Source: Eudorina sp. 2006-703-Eu-15 (Eukaryota > Chlorophyta > Chlorophyceae > Chlamydomonadales > Volvocaceae). From it: a stretch of 64,000 nucleotides of DNA. Below the pieces are notes generated by a model. That model ran no database searches and had not been told where the DNA came from. It was given only the letters and a program-made list of their open reading frames with translations. The stretch covers positions 434,001 to 498,000 of the forward strand of contig BDSI01000054.1 in the NCBI GenBank assembly GCA_003117195.1. Direction: 5' to 3'. Shown here one piece after another: positions 11,049 through 24,461 of this stretch (the first letter of the stretch is position 1; each line of letters begins with the position of its first letter). A program made the position numbers and the translations under genes.

Positions 11049-12747
11049 AACGCGTAGATTGTGTTACCTGGTAGCCGCAATGCATGTCAATTAGGGCTGA
11101 ACAGATCTTATTTATGATGAAAGGTAAAGGAGAAAAGCAAGTTCTAACAGTCGCACGCTGTACGAGCATGAACTTTGGTCGCTGCTGGCTGCTCGCTGTG
11201 GCTGGTCACTATCGCTTGTTGCATGGACTTAATGGGTTTAAAACGCTCATTCCTTAACTTACACCGTAGTATGATTTGGCCGCTGGCAATGCACGCTTGC
11301 CAATGAGTCCAAGAATGCAGTTTGTAGTTTGATTACCTTGACAGATGATGCGCGCCGAGGTTATCAATGTACTCCGATGGGTACTTTGCTTTTATCTTTT
11401 ATTGCCGGTCATTAGCGAAGGCGTATCTAATTCACAGAGGTACATGACTGTGATGAGGCCGCCGCACGCGGCAGTTGGATTTCACTTTACAGTGTGACTT
11501 GTGTTGCATTTGGATCAACTCCCATATGTTATCTGACGCCTGCGCTCTGTGCCCAAGCGGTGAAAGGACGGCATCGCGGCCAGCCGGCTAACCCGGTGCC
11601 TGTCTTTTGGATTCACTGATGTTACGCAGGTGGGGGCATCGCTCTTCACGCTCGGTCGGCGTGAAAAACAAATGGATTCGGCGCCTCGAAGCCTCAAATG
11701 TCATACCGTGCGCTCGGTCGTGGCTTGGATACCAATGCACACAACTGGTGAGACCCGGGCACATACAAATGCGTGCGCCCTGCATGTCCCTTCCATGAAG
11801 CCTCCATGGCGAACTGGCGGAAGTTCCGCCGGTCGCTGTTTCGATATGATACTCCCTGTTGTACGGTATGTCTATTCGCAAGCGCGACGTGGAGGCCAGT
11901 CGTCAGCGGTGGAGTCATAGGATGTTTGCCTAAGGGCTTTGTAGAGTGCTGATTGCAGGGATGCGTCTGTAGCAGTGTAAGCCACACGGGTGCAATGGCA
12001 TGACGCTCCCTGCGGTACCCTGGGCGCAGGTGTGCGGGAGGATCCGCATGCACTGGAGCCTGGGAGGTGATCCACCCGGGCCGGGTTGCGCCTACCCGCA
12101 GAACGGCACTCAGGTGGGTATCCGCACGCTGGGTCTGTGACCCAGGAGTCGCTGCACCATTGCAGTCCGCTACTATTGCTATCTTTATGCCCTCCCATCG
12201 CCTGGACATCTTGCTATCTTGCGCTCCCTGGGCCGCAGCTGCTATTCGCCGCTGGGCGCTTGAATGACGCACACGGCCACCACTTCTCCTATCCTCCCAG
12301 CGTCTGGGCTTGCCCTCATGCGCAACCCGCGAAACCCCTAAACCCTAATGCGCACAACTGTGTATCCTGAGCACCGTGCCGGTATCCACGTTCAAAACAA
12401 GACATTCGGGCCTCGGGCGGGTGCCCTCCCCGAGGTGTAGCAGGGGCTTTGTTGAGCGGGAGCGGGTGAGCACACCCGGGGCAGCTAACGTAAGCCCGTG
12501 CGCTTGGCGACCATTGACCAGCAATCCGCTCCGCGTCTGTGCCGGCGCGACGTACATTCTAACCCACACCGCAGCCCAAACAGAATGTAGCCCGCGGCCT
12601 TGCACCACCCAGATGGCATGACAGACGCTTCCTATTCACATGCCCATCCAGTAAAAATCCAGTATGAGTATGCCTACCAAGTTCCTAGACCCGCCCATTT
12701 ACGCTTTTTGGTGTGCTGCGCTCCGCGTGTGATGGTGATGGCGGCAG
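11049..12747. other. Unassigned, probably 5' part and introns of the DOMON-b561 gene
   Basis: No exon could be proven. The missing N-terminal exon(s) of the downstream gene should lie here. A DR1 copy occurs at 12655-12692. A two-unit plant-telomere-like string occurs near 12333. Confidence 0.35.
12655..12692 (+). repeat. Dispersed repeat DR1, partial copy
   Basis: CAGTATGAGTATGCCTACCA followed by AGTTCCTAGACCC, 55 bases upstream of the first mapped DOMON exon. Confidence 0.5.
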
Positions 12748-15700
12748 GCAACAGCGGCCGACCCGACGTCGCAGCTGCTGCACGTGGCCCTCCAGACGGA
12801 CTTCACGGGCTACGTTGCGATGAGTTGGCCGCAGAAGGCGGGCTCCATGGCCAAAGCGGACGCGGTGATCGGCTTCCTGGGCGCTGCTGGGGCTGCCAGC
12901 GTGAAGCCGTACAAGATCTTGGTAAGCGGCCAGCCAGGCGGTACGCTGGGTTATTATTATTCAGGATGTTACAGCGGACCCCGCGGCTGGGTGCCGTTGC
13001 CCGGCACGCGACGCTCTGGGCCCGCTGGGGATGGGTTGATTGCGTGGTTCCTCGCCGCTTCTGCTGTCGCTTCTGGAAGTTTGTTCTGAAGGCGAGGAGG
13101 GTGCTGAAGACGTGGAGGGTGCGGCCGGGACGGCGACCCAGCGAGGCGGCGAGTAGCAGCACCAGTCGACTGGGACGCGCATCACCTCGCGCGCTGCTGC
13201 AATGAACGGTCGCGGAGAGCAAGGTGGCGCCTGCATTGCGGACCCGCTGGTTGCACCTGTCAAGCTGTTGCCGCTTGCAGTGTTGATAGCTTGGGATCAA
13301 CAATTGGGCTACTAGAGCAGAAGTTTGCGGTAACGACGCTGTTTGGACTAATCAAAACGCTTCGCGCAGTTCTCGGGCGCGTGTCTTGTGCCGCTCACCC
13401 CACCCATCTGATGGATGGTGCTCTACCTCTGAACCCCTAGTCGTGCGCACGTTGCGGACGTTATCGGCGGCTTTTTCGCGCCTGGTGCGATTTACTTGAC
13501 GGGGGTAGCTGCTTGAGGTGTGATCGTTTTGGTCCTGGGTCGTTGGAGCTGGTCGCTTGGTCCTTCGTCACGAAAAGCCTCCTCGCTTGCTTATCCCTCG
13601 GACTCGTGTCTTTCCGCGCTGTCCATCTTCCTTTCTCCGCGTCAACACCCCGAGCATGGGAACCGCCTCATGCCCACCAGTGGCAGCCTTGCCGCGGGAG
13701 CAGGACCGTTGCCGATGCCCCCGCCAATCGCCGACCGAAATCCAATGACTGGTAGCTGTGCGCTCTTGCCGCAGAGCGACAGCGGCAAGGGCGTGATTGA
13801 CGACAGCAGCGTGGACATCACGAACACGGGTCTGGAGGTCAACGCAACGGCGCTCACCATCTGCTTCACCCGCAACACGTCGCAGGTAAGGATCCGCGTG
13901 TGGAGGGGCCCGCTCCGCTTTGATGTTGCCCTCGAACCTCGGACTGGATCGGGCGGCGGCCGCGCCCCCGGCTGGACGAGCACAGCCGTGCTGTGCTGTG
14001 CTGCGCTGTGCCGAGGAGGCGTGCTATGGGGCGCGGTCCACCGCGCACGATCCGCGCCGTGTGGAAAACGAACGTTATCCTGCCTCCAGGGCGGAACGTC
14101 GGACACCATCGCATGCATGTGCCTTGCTGACGTGCACGAGTACGCTAGATCCCTATGCAAGTCGCGCAATGGCTTCTGTTTTGGGGTCCTGACCCTGATG
14201 CAGGTTGGGCAGGGAGCTAGGATCAGCATTTCAGTGGAGCAGGCCCAGGCCATGAACTTCGTGGGTGAGTGAGAACATGCCCGGGTCCGGCCCGCGGGCG
14301 TGGGCACCCGGGTTGGATGTAGGGCCTAATGCAGCCAGTCTGGGCGAAAGCCAGGCGGTACGGGCAGCCCAGATCGAACTTGACCTTATGCATGGCTGTA
14401 CAGTCGTACATCGTGCCATGTATTGCCCCGGCTTCACCACGGGGACCGGAGGGACTTGGCCTTCGGAACGGATGCGTTGGAGCTTGGAACGCGAGCGCCG
14501 TGGGAGCGCGGACCCACCCCTCGTGTACCTGGGGGCTGTGCTGCATCCCGGTGTTGCCGGGCTGGGCATGTCTGTTGCCGAGCTTTTCGCGCCTCAACCC
14601 CGCTGTTGCACTCGCCGCCACGGCCATGCAGCAGTGTGGGCGGACTCTGACGTGCCGTCCATCCATCGACACCCGCCGTTAGACACACTCCGCGGGCGAG
14701 GTGTACTTACTGACGCCCGCATTGTGACGCTGACATCAACTACCCCTATGAGGTCCACCCCTATGAGGTCCACCCCTATGAGGTCCACCCCTATGAGGTC
14801 CACCCCTATGAGGTCCACCCCACGGAAGGGAAGGGAACCGAGCGGACTGGCGGACCCCCGCCGCGCTACCAGCCCCTGCTCGGCGCCAGCGCGTACGGCA
14901 AGGCTCCTAGGGCCCAAGGGGCGAACAACTGGGCAAGGCTTGCCTTTGACCAGGCCCCGCGCTCTCCCAGACATGCCACCCCCCCCCAACGCCCAACCCT
15001 ATGGACCCATACAGCCCCTCCCCATACCGCCCCTCCCCATACCGCCCCTCCCCTGTACCGCGCTCGCCGCCGCATCCCGCGCCGGCAGCGTCCGCGGCCA
15101 GCTTCGGCCAGGTCCACAGCCTGCATTCCAACTACGTGTGCGGGGTCTCCATGGTGTTGCTCCGCGCGCTGGGCGGCCCCGACGACGGCGGCTGGCGGCC
15201 CTCCAACGTGAGCACGGCCGTCGCGGACAACGTCCTGACGGAGCGGCTGAACTACATGCGGACCCACGGGGCGCTCATGTTCACGGGCTGGATCGTGCTG
15301 GTGCCGACGGGCATCCTGGCGGCGCGCCACCGCTGGGTCTTCGCGCCGCTCAGCGGCATCGTGGGGCTGTGGTTTCAGGTGCACCGGGCGGTGCAGGTAA
15401 GGGACGAGGGAGGGGGGCTGGGAGGGCGAGGAACGGGAGAGGGAGGGATGGGGTGGGTAGGGAGGGAGGGATTTTCGCTATTTCGCTGTCTTGATTGACA
15501 AAGAAGGATGGGGTGGGGCGGTGAAAGGGAGTGAGGGGTACTGGGCTGTGCGGCTTGCCGGAACAACGGTTGGACAGGCGAGGGCAAAGAGGGGCATGCA
15601 CAGGGGCGCCGGGACAAGCGAAAAGATTAACGGAGGTGGGGAAGGAGAAAGGGACCGTAGCACATGAGGGATGCCAGCCGGTGCGATCCATGCGTTCGCG

Positions 15701-16599
15701 GATACGCAAAGAGCCCTGTTGGTGTGGCTGTGTGCGGACGCCACGTGCGGGGCCGGGGGCTCCTACGACGGCTGGCCCCGGCCCCCCCGTCCGCCCGGGC
15801 TCCTATGAGGTCGGCACCGGCACCGGCGTTCCTTCCCGCCTGCCGTCTGGGCTTGCCTCGTTCCAAACCCTGACTGGCCAGCCCTGTCTTTCCCCGGCCT
15901 GTCCGGCCCTCCTCCCCTGCTCCCCTCCTCCACTCCGCGTGCGGTGCTGTGCGGTCGCGGTCGCGTCAACAGGTCGCAGCCACGGTCCTCATTGCGGCGG
16001 GTTTCGTACTGCCCTGGACGAGCTTCAATTCGAACGACGAGGAGGCGCTTCTCGGCATCGACCATGCCGTCGAGATGGCGTCGGACTCGCTGCTGGAGCT
16101 CCATATGACTCTCGCGATCCTGCTCATGACGGTGCTGGGCCTGCACATCCTGGTGGCGATGCTGCGCCCCAAGCCCGACGCGTCGAAGCGCTGGATCTGG
16201 AACCTCGTGCACTGGTGGACGGGGCGTGGCCTCGCGGTCGTGGCGGGCATCAACGTCGCGATCGGCATTGCGCTGTGGCGCCGCGTCAGCGGCGGAAGCG
16301 GCGTGGAGTGGATTGTGCCGCTGGTGCTGCTTGCCGTGGGCTGGGTCGCGCTGGCGGTGTGGCTGGAGCGACGGGGCCCGTCGGGGCTGGGCCGCGACGG
16401 CGGGGGTGGAGGCGGGAAGGGGACGGCCGGAGCCGACGCGGCGCTGTACATCGGGTTCGGGTCGACCCCGTCCTGGCCCGTGCCGTCAGCCGCAGGGTCA
16501 GTGCTGATGACGCCGGTTCCTGCGGCGCCCGGTGCCGGCGACACCACGACGGAGCCCAACACGTACGTTTCCAATGGCCTTGTGTACACCAAGCTGTGA
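12748..16599 (+). CDS. DOMON domain-cytochrome b561 membrane protein (N-terminal exon not found)
   Basis: Predicted transmembrane electron-transfer protein (CYBDOM type). These are typically ascorbate-reducible di-heme proteins with an extracytoplasmic DOMON domain. Exons: 12748-12921, about 13655-13885, 14204-14264, 15089-15396 and 15973-16599. The first three encode DOMON (DFTGYVAMSWPQ, ITNTG-like strands, CFTRNTSQ, ISVEQAQAMNFV); the fourth begins with HSNYVCGVSMVLLRA. The b561 core has candidate heme-axial histidines in MRTHGALMFTGW, FQVHRAVQ, LLELHMTLAILL and NLVHWWTGRGLAVV, with five or six hydrophobic helices. The tail is Gly/Pro-rich and ends at TAG-free TGA 16597. The start of exon 2 is uncertain (several acceptors). 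The first exon begins after GGCGGCAG and an upstream exon must supply the start and signal peptide. It stands alone, with no linked redox gene. Confidence 0.8.
14743..14822. repeat. 15-bp tandem repeat, 5 copies
   Basis: Unit CCCTATGAGGTCCAC, perfect copies, inside an intron of the DOMON-b561 gene. Confidence 0.9.
15466..15503 (-). repeat. Dispersed repeat DR2
   Basis: Reverse-oriented copy (CGCTATTTCGCTGTCTTGAT, then TGACAA) in the last intron of the DOMON-cytochrome b561 gene. Confidence 0.55.
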
Positions 16600-19239
16600 G
16601 AGCGGGGGAGCGCTGGGCCGTTCCTCCTCGGCGTTGGGCCAGGGGGAACTCTGGGCATTCCCACGGGGGTCGTCGAGAGGTTTCGGGGCACCGTGCTGCA
16701 CAGAGCCTCCCTTTTCTTGCCGGCTCTTTGAGCACCTTGGGCTTTTTGTGGCGGGTCGTAATGTGTGGACTCGCCATTCCACGCCCCTTGGGCAGCGCGC
16801 GGGCGGTCAGATTGTGACGGCAGGTGTAGGCACAGGAAAGGGGTGCTGGGGGTATCGGCCTGCTCATACCTGGATGCTGCATAAAGGATACGTGCATTGA
16901 CACATTTCGCCGTTGTATATTGACGTAATGCTGCCATATACTCTGGTACTGCTGTTGCTCTTCTGGCCGTGGCAATGAGTGGGGCTGGCGGCGAAGCCGG
17001 GCCCTTGTGGCCTTGCAGGGTGGATACCTTTCAACGAGTCAGTGCTGAGCTGCGGAGGTCGCATAACGGACGCTACTCGCAGAATTATATCGCTGTGGTA
17101 CTTGCTAGCTCGGATACTTCATAGCAAGGATATCCTGTCGTGACCCGATATGGTAATGATTTCTATATGTCGGACTGGGGACTGAAGATATGTCGCCGGC
17201 AAGGGCACGGTGGGAACGCTCTCGATCCATGCGCATTTCTGCTTTGCGCGCGCTCGGGAGTCGGGACGATTGGGTCCTCGGACGTGCAGACAGTTCGCTT
17301 GGCGACATACGGGACGGTCGCTGTGATGTGGCGTGGAGGGGCAGGAGGAGTTCCTGTCGGCCCCAGAGCCCAGACCCGACCAGGACCAACGGGCCACACT
17401 GACCAAGCACGCACCCTTTGGGGGGCCACGGGAAGGCGCGTGCGAGTGCCCTGGCAGTATCAACAATCTGTGACTGCGCGGGCCTGGCGACAACCGTGCT
17501 GGAACTGTGCAACTAGTGCCGTATTGGTGGTTGCGGTAGGCTCCACACCCGACAAGGAGGGCCAACAAAAGGCATCAAGCAAGCCGCTCAGGTTTGGGTC
17601 CGCAAATCATGACATGTCCCTCCTCCCTTGGTCCGGTTGTGTTCAGATGGATAAAATCGCGTCGGCGGCCACAACCGTGGTTGGCCGGGTCAGCACAGAA
17701 CGAATGTACCGAGAGCTGGCTACCCGGATGTTAGCCCCGCACCTAGGTATGACATGGCATCACCTGACTGGCGTGTGGGCGGACGTGAGACTGGGCCGTG
17801 AAAGGGCAAGGTTGTTGGGAGCAGCAGTGTGCGGGTGCCGATCACTGAAGCTTGCAGATCAAGGGCGCCACAGGAACCCTGACGAGGCTGCCATGTGTTC
17901 GAAGAGGACGGTGAAACCCCGAAACGTGCGCCCGTTGGGGGTGTCACCCTGCATGACGTCAGAGTGTCGGCCTGCGTTACACACGCTGGTTATGGCCGGG
18001 GCAGCTCGGTAAGGGATGTTAGGAAGCTGCGGCGCCCAACTGTGTCAGGGTGTGCCTGAGAATGAAGAAAATCGAATGACGCGGGCAACACGACCTATCG
18101 TTGATCAACTGCATGTCATCGTAAGGTTTCACATCAGATTATGCTGAGCATGCTGACAAAGCACGCAAAGCATTTGAGCTTACGCACAGCACGATCGCAC
18201 ACCTGACTGACGGGATGCGCTGTTCACATGCTTGCACACAGAATGTTACACACTCAAGTTGTTGCAGGAAATAAGTACACTCATTCGCCGACCTATGGTT
18301 TATAGGCTGCGGCTGTCCCTGGCATTCCTGGCTTTCCCGCTTACTGCAGGCCAGGCCGGGCGGCTACGCAAGGATTCCTAAATCCACCGCTGCATGATAA
18401 CGGATTTCTTCGTGAGGAGAGGGGCGCATGGTTCTGGGCCAAGGGCCATCAAGTGTCATTAGGTGACGGGCGCTTCCGACGCCCACCAAGTCAGGCAGAG
18501 CCTTCCATAAAGCCGCACGTTAAAGTATCTCCTTATTCGTTCGTGGAAGCGCGTGTCTCGCGATGGCTACGCATTAGTAACTGACGCGTCGGGCGCCCCA
18601 TGTAGGAATCGCCACAGGCTTGACATGAGTCTGCACAGCGTTGACGCATATCATCGCTGTCTAAATATATGCTTTCTGTGCCATTGCAAAATGGCCAGTA
18701 CGCAAGAGCGTGGGCGGGCGCAGGAGCAAGTTTATGTCCCCACCAATACAACAAACACTGCATGGCAAGCGGCAATATTTGAGATAAAGGTGTACGTGAA
18801 ATACTACCAATGTGATAAGTTCTGGTTTAAGTTTTGAAAATTTCTCAATCCAGACACGCCTTACACGCCAAGGAAGATGAGGAAAATAATATCTACTCAA
18901 ATTATGCCTGAATTCGAAAGATTCCGAGGTGAGCGGTGTGATAGGAACTTTTCGGCGCCGTACTTTTACGATACTGAAAACCTGTCAACCTCTCAGTTTG
19001 TTGGCACTGTCAACCCTGCATTGTCACTCAAGCTTCTCTCCGCACGCCTGACATCCGTACCGTACCGAGGTGCAGCTTGGACAGCGCTACATACCCCGTA
19101 AGCGGCACTTTAGCATAAGTCTATTATCAGGCCAAACGTTAATGCTCTAATCAGTCTTACATTAGATTTCCTCTGCTGAAACCTTTGTGCTGATTTGTCA
19201 AACTAACCTGGGATCACCCCGTCTTTTTGCCCAGCAACA
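16600..19239. other. Intergenic between DOMON-b561 and GDP-mannose pyrophosphorylase
   Basis: Holds the 3' UTR of the upstream gene and the promoter of the downstream one. A 290-codon open frame at 17140-18012 (+) has no recognisable domain, and the opposite strand is also open there, so I do not call it a gene. Confidence 0.4.
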
Positions 19240-22200
19240 ATGCGTGCCCTCATTCTTGTCGGAGGCTATGGCACTCGCCTGCGTCCTCTTACACTGAGCT
19301 GCCCGAAGCCGCTGGTCGAGTTCGCTAATAAGCCCATGATCATCCATCAGATTGAGGTGGGCAGCTATAATTGACTTGAACAGTGGGTTATTATATAGTT
19401 CACGTCCATTACATGCAGTTAAGAATGGAGTTTCAGCGTCATTCGTGTTGCGTTGTTGTAACCCTTGTCGCAGGCGCTGAAGATTGCCGGTTGCACGGAG
19501 GTGGTACTGGCTATCAACTACCAGCCCGAGGTAGGTCTCTGTCAGCTAGGCATGTCCTCCTCATTGAATATGCTTACCAGCCTCCGTGTCAACAGCGGCA
19601 AGAATTCTCCCCCGCGTTCCCCACCTAACCTGCCAGGTTATGATGGGTTTCATCGAGGAGTGGCAGGAGAAGTTGGGCGTCAAGATTGTTTGTTCGCAGG
19701 TAGGGCTTGGGGTCGCGGGTGAGAAGATACTTCGCGACGCTCCTTGTTGTGGCTTGAGGGACGGGAGGTGGAGCGCACCTGCGTGAGGCATTAACCACGT
19801 CTGCAGCATTCGGATACCCTAACGCTAACTGTTCTGTGTGCAGGAGAAGGAGCCGATGGGGACTGCCGGCCCCCTGGCGCTGGCGCGCGATATTCTCGAT
19901 GATGGCAAGGGGACGCCGTTCTTCGTTCTGAACAGGTGAGTCCCGTGTGGGTCGAAGGGCGCACTGCACCTATCCCAAGTTGTCTGTTTGGAGCGGCTTC
20001 GAAACTGATCGGGGCGTCCCCTGCCTTGTGCTTTCATGATGCCCCATGAATGACATGCCCCCTTTCTGTTCCTCCCGAACTCCTTCCTTGGCTGCATGTA
20101 GCGACGTCATCTGCGACTACCCGCTGAAAGACATGCTCGATTTCCATAAGGCCCGCGGTGCGGAGGCCACCATTCTGGTCACCAAGGTCAGGCAGGGTTA
20201 CGTGCCATGTGTGGAAGAGCGTCAGGGTTTAACAGAGCTGTGTCCCTGAATGCACTGCACGGCGCCAGCATGACGTATTCGCTTCGCATATGATTTGCTA
20301 GAGATAGACAACTTTCTGGCGCCTGGTTGTGCTGCAGGTCGACGATCCAACCAAGTACGGCGTGATCGTGATGGACGAGTACGGTCAAGTGCAGCGCTTC
20401 GTCGAGAAGCCGAAGGTGTGTGCGGGGCCCCTGGTGAATGCGGGTTTCAACTGACGTTCAGGAATGAGGTAAGCACTTGGTACACAGCGCACAAGGCAAG
20501 AAGGATAGAGTTGGCATGGAGTTTTGTATGCTAACATGCAGGTCTGATCTACGCTCCAGCTGATGTACGGAGTTGTGTCCGTTCCAAGGTTGTCGTGAAA
20601 GGCGGCTGTCCCTTGGTGCTCCTTGCCAAGACTGAGGTCCCTTGTGTCCGTGCCCATCCTGCTCCTCTGGATTGGTACCTCCGTCGTACCTTCAATCGCC
20701 CCGGGTCCTCGCACATTGCCGCGCGCCCGCCGCATCTCCGCCGCTTCGGCATGCGTTTCGTCGGTCGTCCGGGAACGTCACGCCACCGCTGGCCCGCCGC
20801 GTCCCCGGCGCTTCGGCATTTCATTTCATGGTCGGCTGGCTCATATTGACATTCCTTCACGTCACCGGCGCCGTCTGACTGCGTTGGCTTTGCCCTTGGG
20901 TACCTCCCCCTCGTACCACCATGGCTGTATCGTTGGATCCTCCGCGCATTCTCCAGGATGATGTGGGTTATGATGTGGGTTATGGTCCCATCTCATTGAC
21001 GTTTCCCGTATGTCAGTCCGTCACGGTGGGCACTGCAGTTTCCTGGCGGCCCAACACGCTATACGGCGCTTTCCCCTCCCCGCCCTCCCGGCATCAGCCA
21101 TTGAAGTCATGCGCCTTGGGTCGGCATCCCACCACCTCAAATACGTGAAGCATATCCCTGTCGGAGTTGTAACACTGGATGCCAGACGTCCAAGAGCTCG
21201 AGCTAAGGACTTGGGGCTGGATTCTCCTGTTGGTTGGCAACGGGATCGGGCCGGGGGGAGGGGACAGCCACAAAGAGTGTCAAGCGACATGGTAGTTGAC
21301 TGCTGATTTGGTCTGCGTCGGGTGTGCATGTGCAGGAGTTTGTTGGCGACAAGATTAATGCGGGTATTTACGTTTGCAGCCCCTCGATCCTGAAGCGCAT
21401 CGAGCTGCGCCCGACCTCAATCGAGCGTGAGGTTTTCCCGCACGTGGCCGCCGACAACCTCCTGTACGCGTACACTCTCAACGGGTACTGGATGGACGTG
21501 GGCCAGCCGAAGGACTACTTGAAGGGTGAGCCGTATCCCCGCCCGCAGCCTGGCGCCTACGGCCTGCGTACGTCGTGTATGGGCTGTGCTTCATAGCCGA
21601 TGTGTGACTGTGACCCTGTTGAGACTTGCAACCTCCCATTCCTAGCGAGCCGCGCTAAGTCGCCCGGGGTCGTTCCCTAAGTCGCGAGGCGCGTTCCCCG
21701 TCGCCCTTGTGATATTTCACGCACCGTCGTGCGTGCCGCAGGTCTCCACCTGTACCTGGACTCGATGTCCATCCGACAGTCTCCGCTGCTGGCGCACGGT
21801 CCCGGCATCTCGGGCAACGTGCTGGTGGACCCAACGGCAAAGATCGGCGAGGGCTGCCTTATTGGGTAAGTTCCCTCCGGCATCCCACGGCCGGGTACGC
21901 TTCGATCTGTACGTGCCGTCCACGGGTAGATTTCGTATGATTGGAGAGCTTCCCTCGGTAGTGGAGGGATCTGCGACTTGATAGTGCGATGGATCACCTT
22001 TCGGACTTGGAATAATCGTTTCTTGTTGCATCTTGGCGGCTGCCCCCACAGCCCTGATGTCTCCATCAGTGCCGGGTGCGTGATCGGGAACGGCGTGCGG
22101 CTCAGCCACTGCGTCATCATGCGCGGCGTGCAGATCAAGGACCACAGCAAGGTATGAAATAGGTGATGTTGTAGTGTGGGCCGGTAGAAGACCGGCGTCT

Positions 22201-22798
22201 GACACATTTGTTTCGGATTAGGTCAACCACATGCGCATGTTTATCCTCTGCTTTACGACTGGGGAGAAGGTGACATGTGCCTGATACATTTGCGTGGGGC
22301 ACGTTCAAGCGATAAAAACAGTGCGAGCGACGCTGAGGGGCGAGGATGAGACGGGGATGATTCTCCCTCGTTACGCTACTGGTGGTCTACAGGTGGACTT
22401 GAGCATTATCGGTTGGGACAGCCGCATCGGCGCATGGAGCCGCCTGGAGAACCACTGCGTGCTGGGCGAGGACGTCCAGTGCAAGGTGCGGTGTGGCGCG
22501 GAGCAACGTGACCGAAAATATGAGTCCCATGAATGCCTGAACTTGCGCAGCCCTTGCTGCCTGCTTTGTCGTGAATCCCCATTGCTTTTCTATCAGCCGG
22601 TCAGGGACCGGGGGCATCATGGCCTGGCGACTCCAAACCTTCCCATCCCACCCAGCCGGCGTCGCTTTGATCTGTCGTGCGTGTCCCCTGGTCGTGTCCT
22701 CTGGTCCCTCGCAGGATGAGCTGTACATGAACGGGGCCATAGTCCTGCCCCACAAGGAGATCAAGGACTCGGTTCCGAGCCCCGCCATCATCCTCTGA
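19240..22798 (+). CDS. Mannose-1-phosphate guanylyltransferase (GDP-mannose pyrophosphorylase)
   Basis: Catalyses mannose-1-phosphate + GTP to GDP-mannose + PPi, feeding N-glycosylation, wall or matrix glycans and ascorbate synthesis (plant CYT1/VTC1, animal GMPPB class; cytosolic). Eleven exons: 19240-19356, 19474-19530, 19637-19699, 19844-19935, 20102-20186, 20338-20415, 21337-21535, 21742-21865, 22052-22151, 22393-22485 and 22715-22798. They join in phase to 363 aa, close to the usual 360. The nucleotidyltransferase signature [11 protein letters not shown] follows the start Met at residue 8. Further landmarks are [37 protein letters not shown] and a C-terminal left-handed beta-helix region ending [16 protein letters not shown]. 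All introns have GT-AG ends. The sixth intron (20416-21336) is unusually long for this gene. The start is the only ATG in frame at the family N-terminus. Confidence 0.97.
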
Positions 22799-24461
22799 AG
22801 GCCCGCTATTTGCCTATGACGGTACAGCATACGCTGCTATGGACTGCGCACACAGCAGGATGGTCTACATCTCCATTTTCCGTATGCACGCTGGACACAC
22901 TTGACGGCTTTTGGGGGGTTCCAAACATTTGAGGGACTGTAGCACAGGCACGCGTTCGGTTGCTCGCTGCAACTTGTCATTTCCTGCCATAGGATAGCAG
23001 CCGTATGATTCGCGGCAGTGGCAGTGGTCTAGCTTTGGTGTGCGGTGTTGGCTTACCACCTAGTCCAAGGGAGTGAGTGGGATTTGGTTTCATGATAGGA
23101 TGCGAGACTTGGTCGATTGCAGATGGCATTGGGAGGACGTATTCTTCCGCGCTCCCTGTACCATCCACCATCCTGTCAAAGTGAAGCCCTTTCCTGCTCA
23201 ATCGATGCTTGATGGACCAAAATCGGACAACAGGGGCTGTATATCAGATAAGAATCTGCGACTTTCCGAGCTGACTGAAAAAGTACGGCATGCACTCAGA
23301 TGTCGATATTGCATGTCGGCGTCTCAGCCCTAAACCAGGCTCCAACACGCACATGAGCAGAACTGACCAAATGAACTGGTGCCAAGCGATGTGTACCGCA
23401 CCCCACACCCACTTTACCAGAAAACGGTGACACTATCCCGAACAATGTCTGACTGATACTGTATCGTTACAGGGATTTCCATTGGAACCATGTCAAGCTC
23501 AGTAAACCATTCCTTTTAGACATCCCACTCATGCTGCGTACGACGCCGTAGCCCTCTGAAGCAGACTCTATGCTGTAAAAACAAGCTGGGGAATAACCAC
23601 ATGCGGCTCGAGGGAGAACAGCAACGAGCCGCATGCGAAAGCATCAAATCACGTATATGTCGGTTTGGTCTGTCCGTTGTGCGGGAGCAGCCGTGTACTG
23701 CCTGTTACGGAGCCAAACCGTACTACACATCTCTATTGAACCACGGCAGCTTCGGAATGTATGCGTTGAACCTGATGGCTACCCGTGGTTTGCATCGCAA
23801 TGTCTCTGCAAGTGCTGCAAGAGCTACTGTAATCACTTTTCTAAGCATATCAGAACAGTTCAGGCCAACGTGATTGCAAATGCCGCGAATTCAAGAAACT
23901 GTGCAGCGCTTCTGGGCGCGTGGAAAGTTGTCAGTAAGGCTGAAAACTCTGCGTTGTTAGGGCCTCGAAATTCAACTTGGAAAGCCCCTATAAATGGTAT
24001 TTATAATTGTATGTGATCGAATGAGTTACCCTTCATGACTGTCGAGCGATGTATTAGTGGAAAAACGGCGGTTGGCTGCAACCGCCTTTTGCGCGAGCGT
24101 CTCGCAATGCCGGGCACCGTAGAACTATGATTCCTGAGACTGTCTGTGTCTGCCCCTTTCAATGCTTTAAGGACGCGCACCTCATTTTGTTTGGGTCCAG
24201 CTGGGTCCGGAAGTTGGATTGCTTATTTTGCTCGTCATGAGGTAGACTGCGCCCTTATCTAAAGCATACATGCTCTACACCTTGAAATGTGTATTGCAGC
24301 TCGAACGTAGTCGCTGCTACATTTACCCAAGTGTACGGCGGAGAGTTGAAAAGGGTCGGTCGCGGCATTGTCACTTGCATTCACCCTTACTCTCCCTCTG
24401 GACTTCGTCCAGCCATCCTCACACGTTATTCCACCCTAATCCGTCTTGGCAATTAAGCAAC
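22799..24461. other. Intergenic between GDP-mannose pyrophosphorylase and the KH gene
   Basis: No supported gene. Both flanking genes are on the plus strand, so this holds a 3' UTR (a TGTAA, the usual chlorophyte poly(A) signal, is at about 23574) and the KH gene promoter. Confidence 0.4.

Noticed and set aside
12325..12350. Interstitial telomere (CCCTAAA)n
   Set aside because: Only about two units (CCCCTAAACCCTAA), expected by chance; no array.
17140..18012. 290-codon open frame on the plus strand
   Set aside because: No domain, no hydrophobic or repeat pattern, opposite-strand frames are open over the same stretch, and it lacks splice structure typical of this genome.
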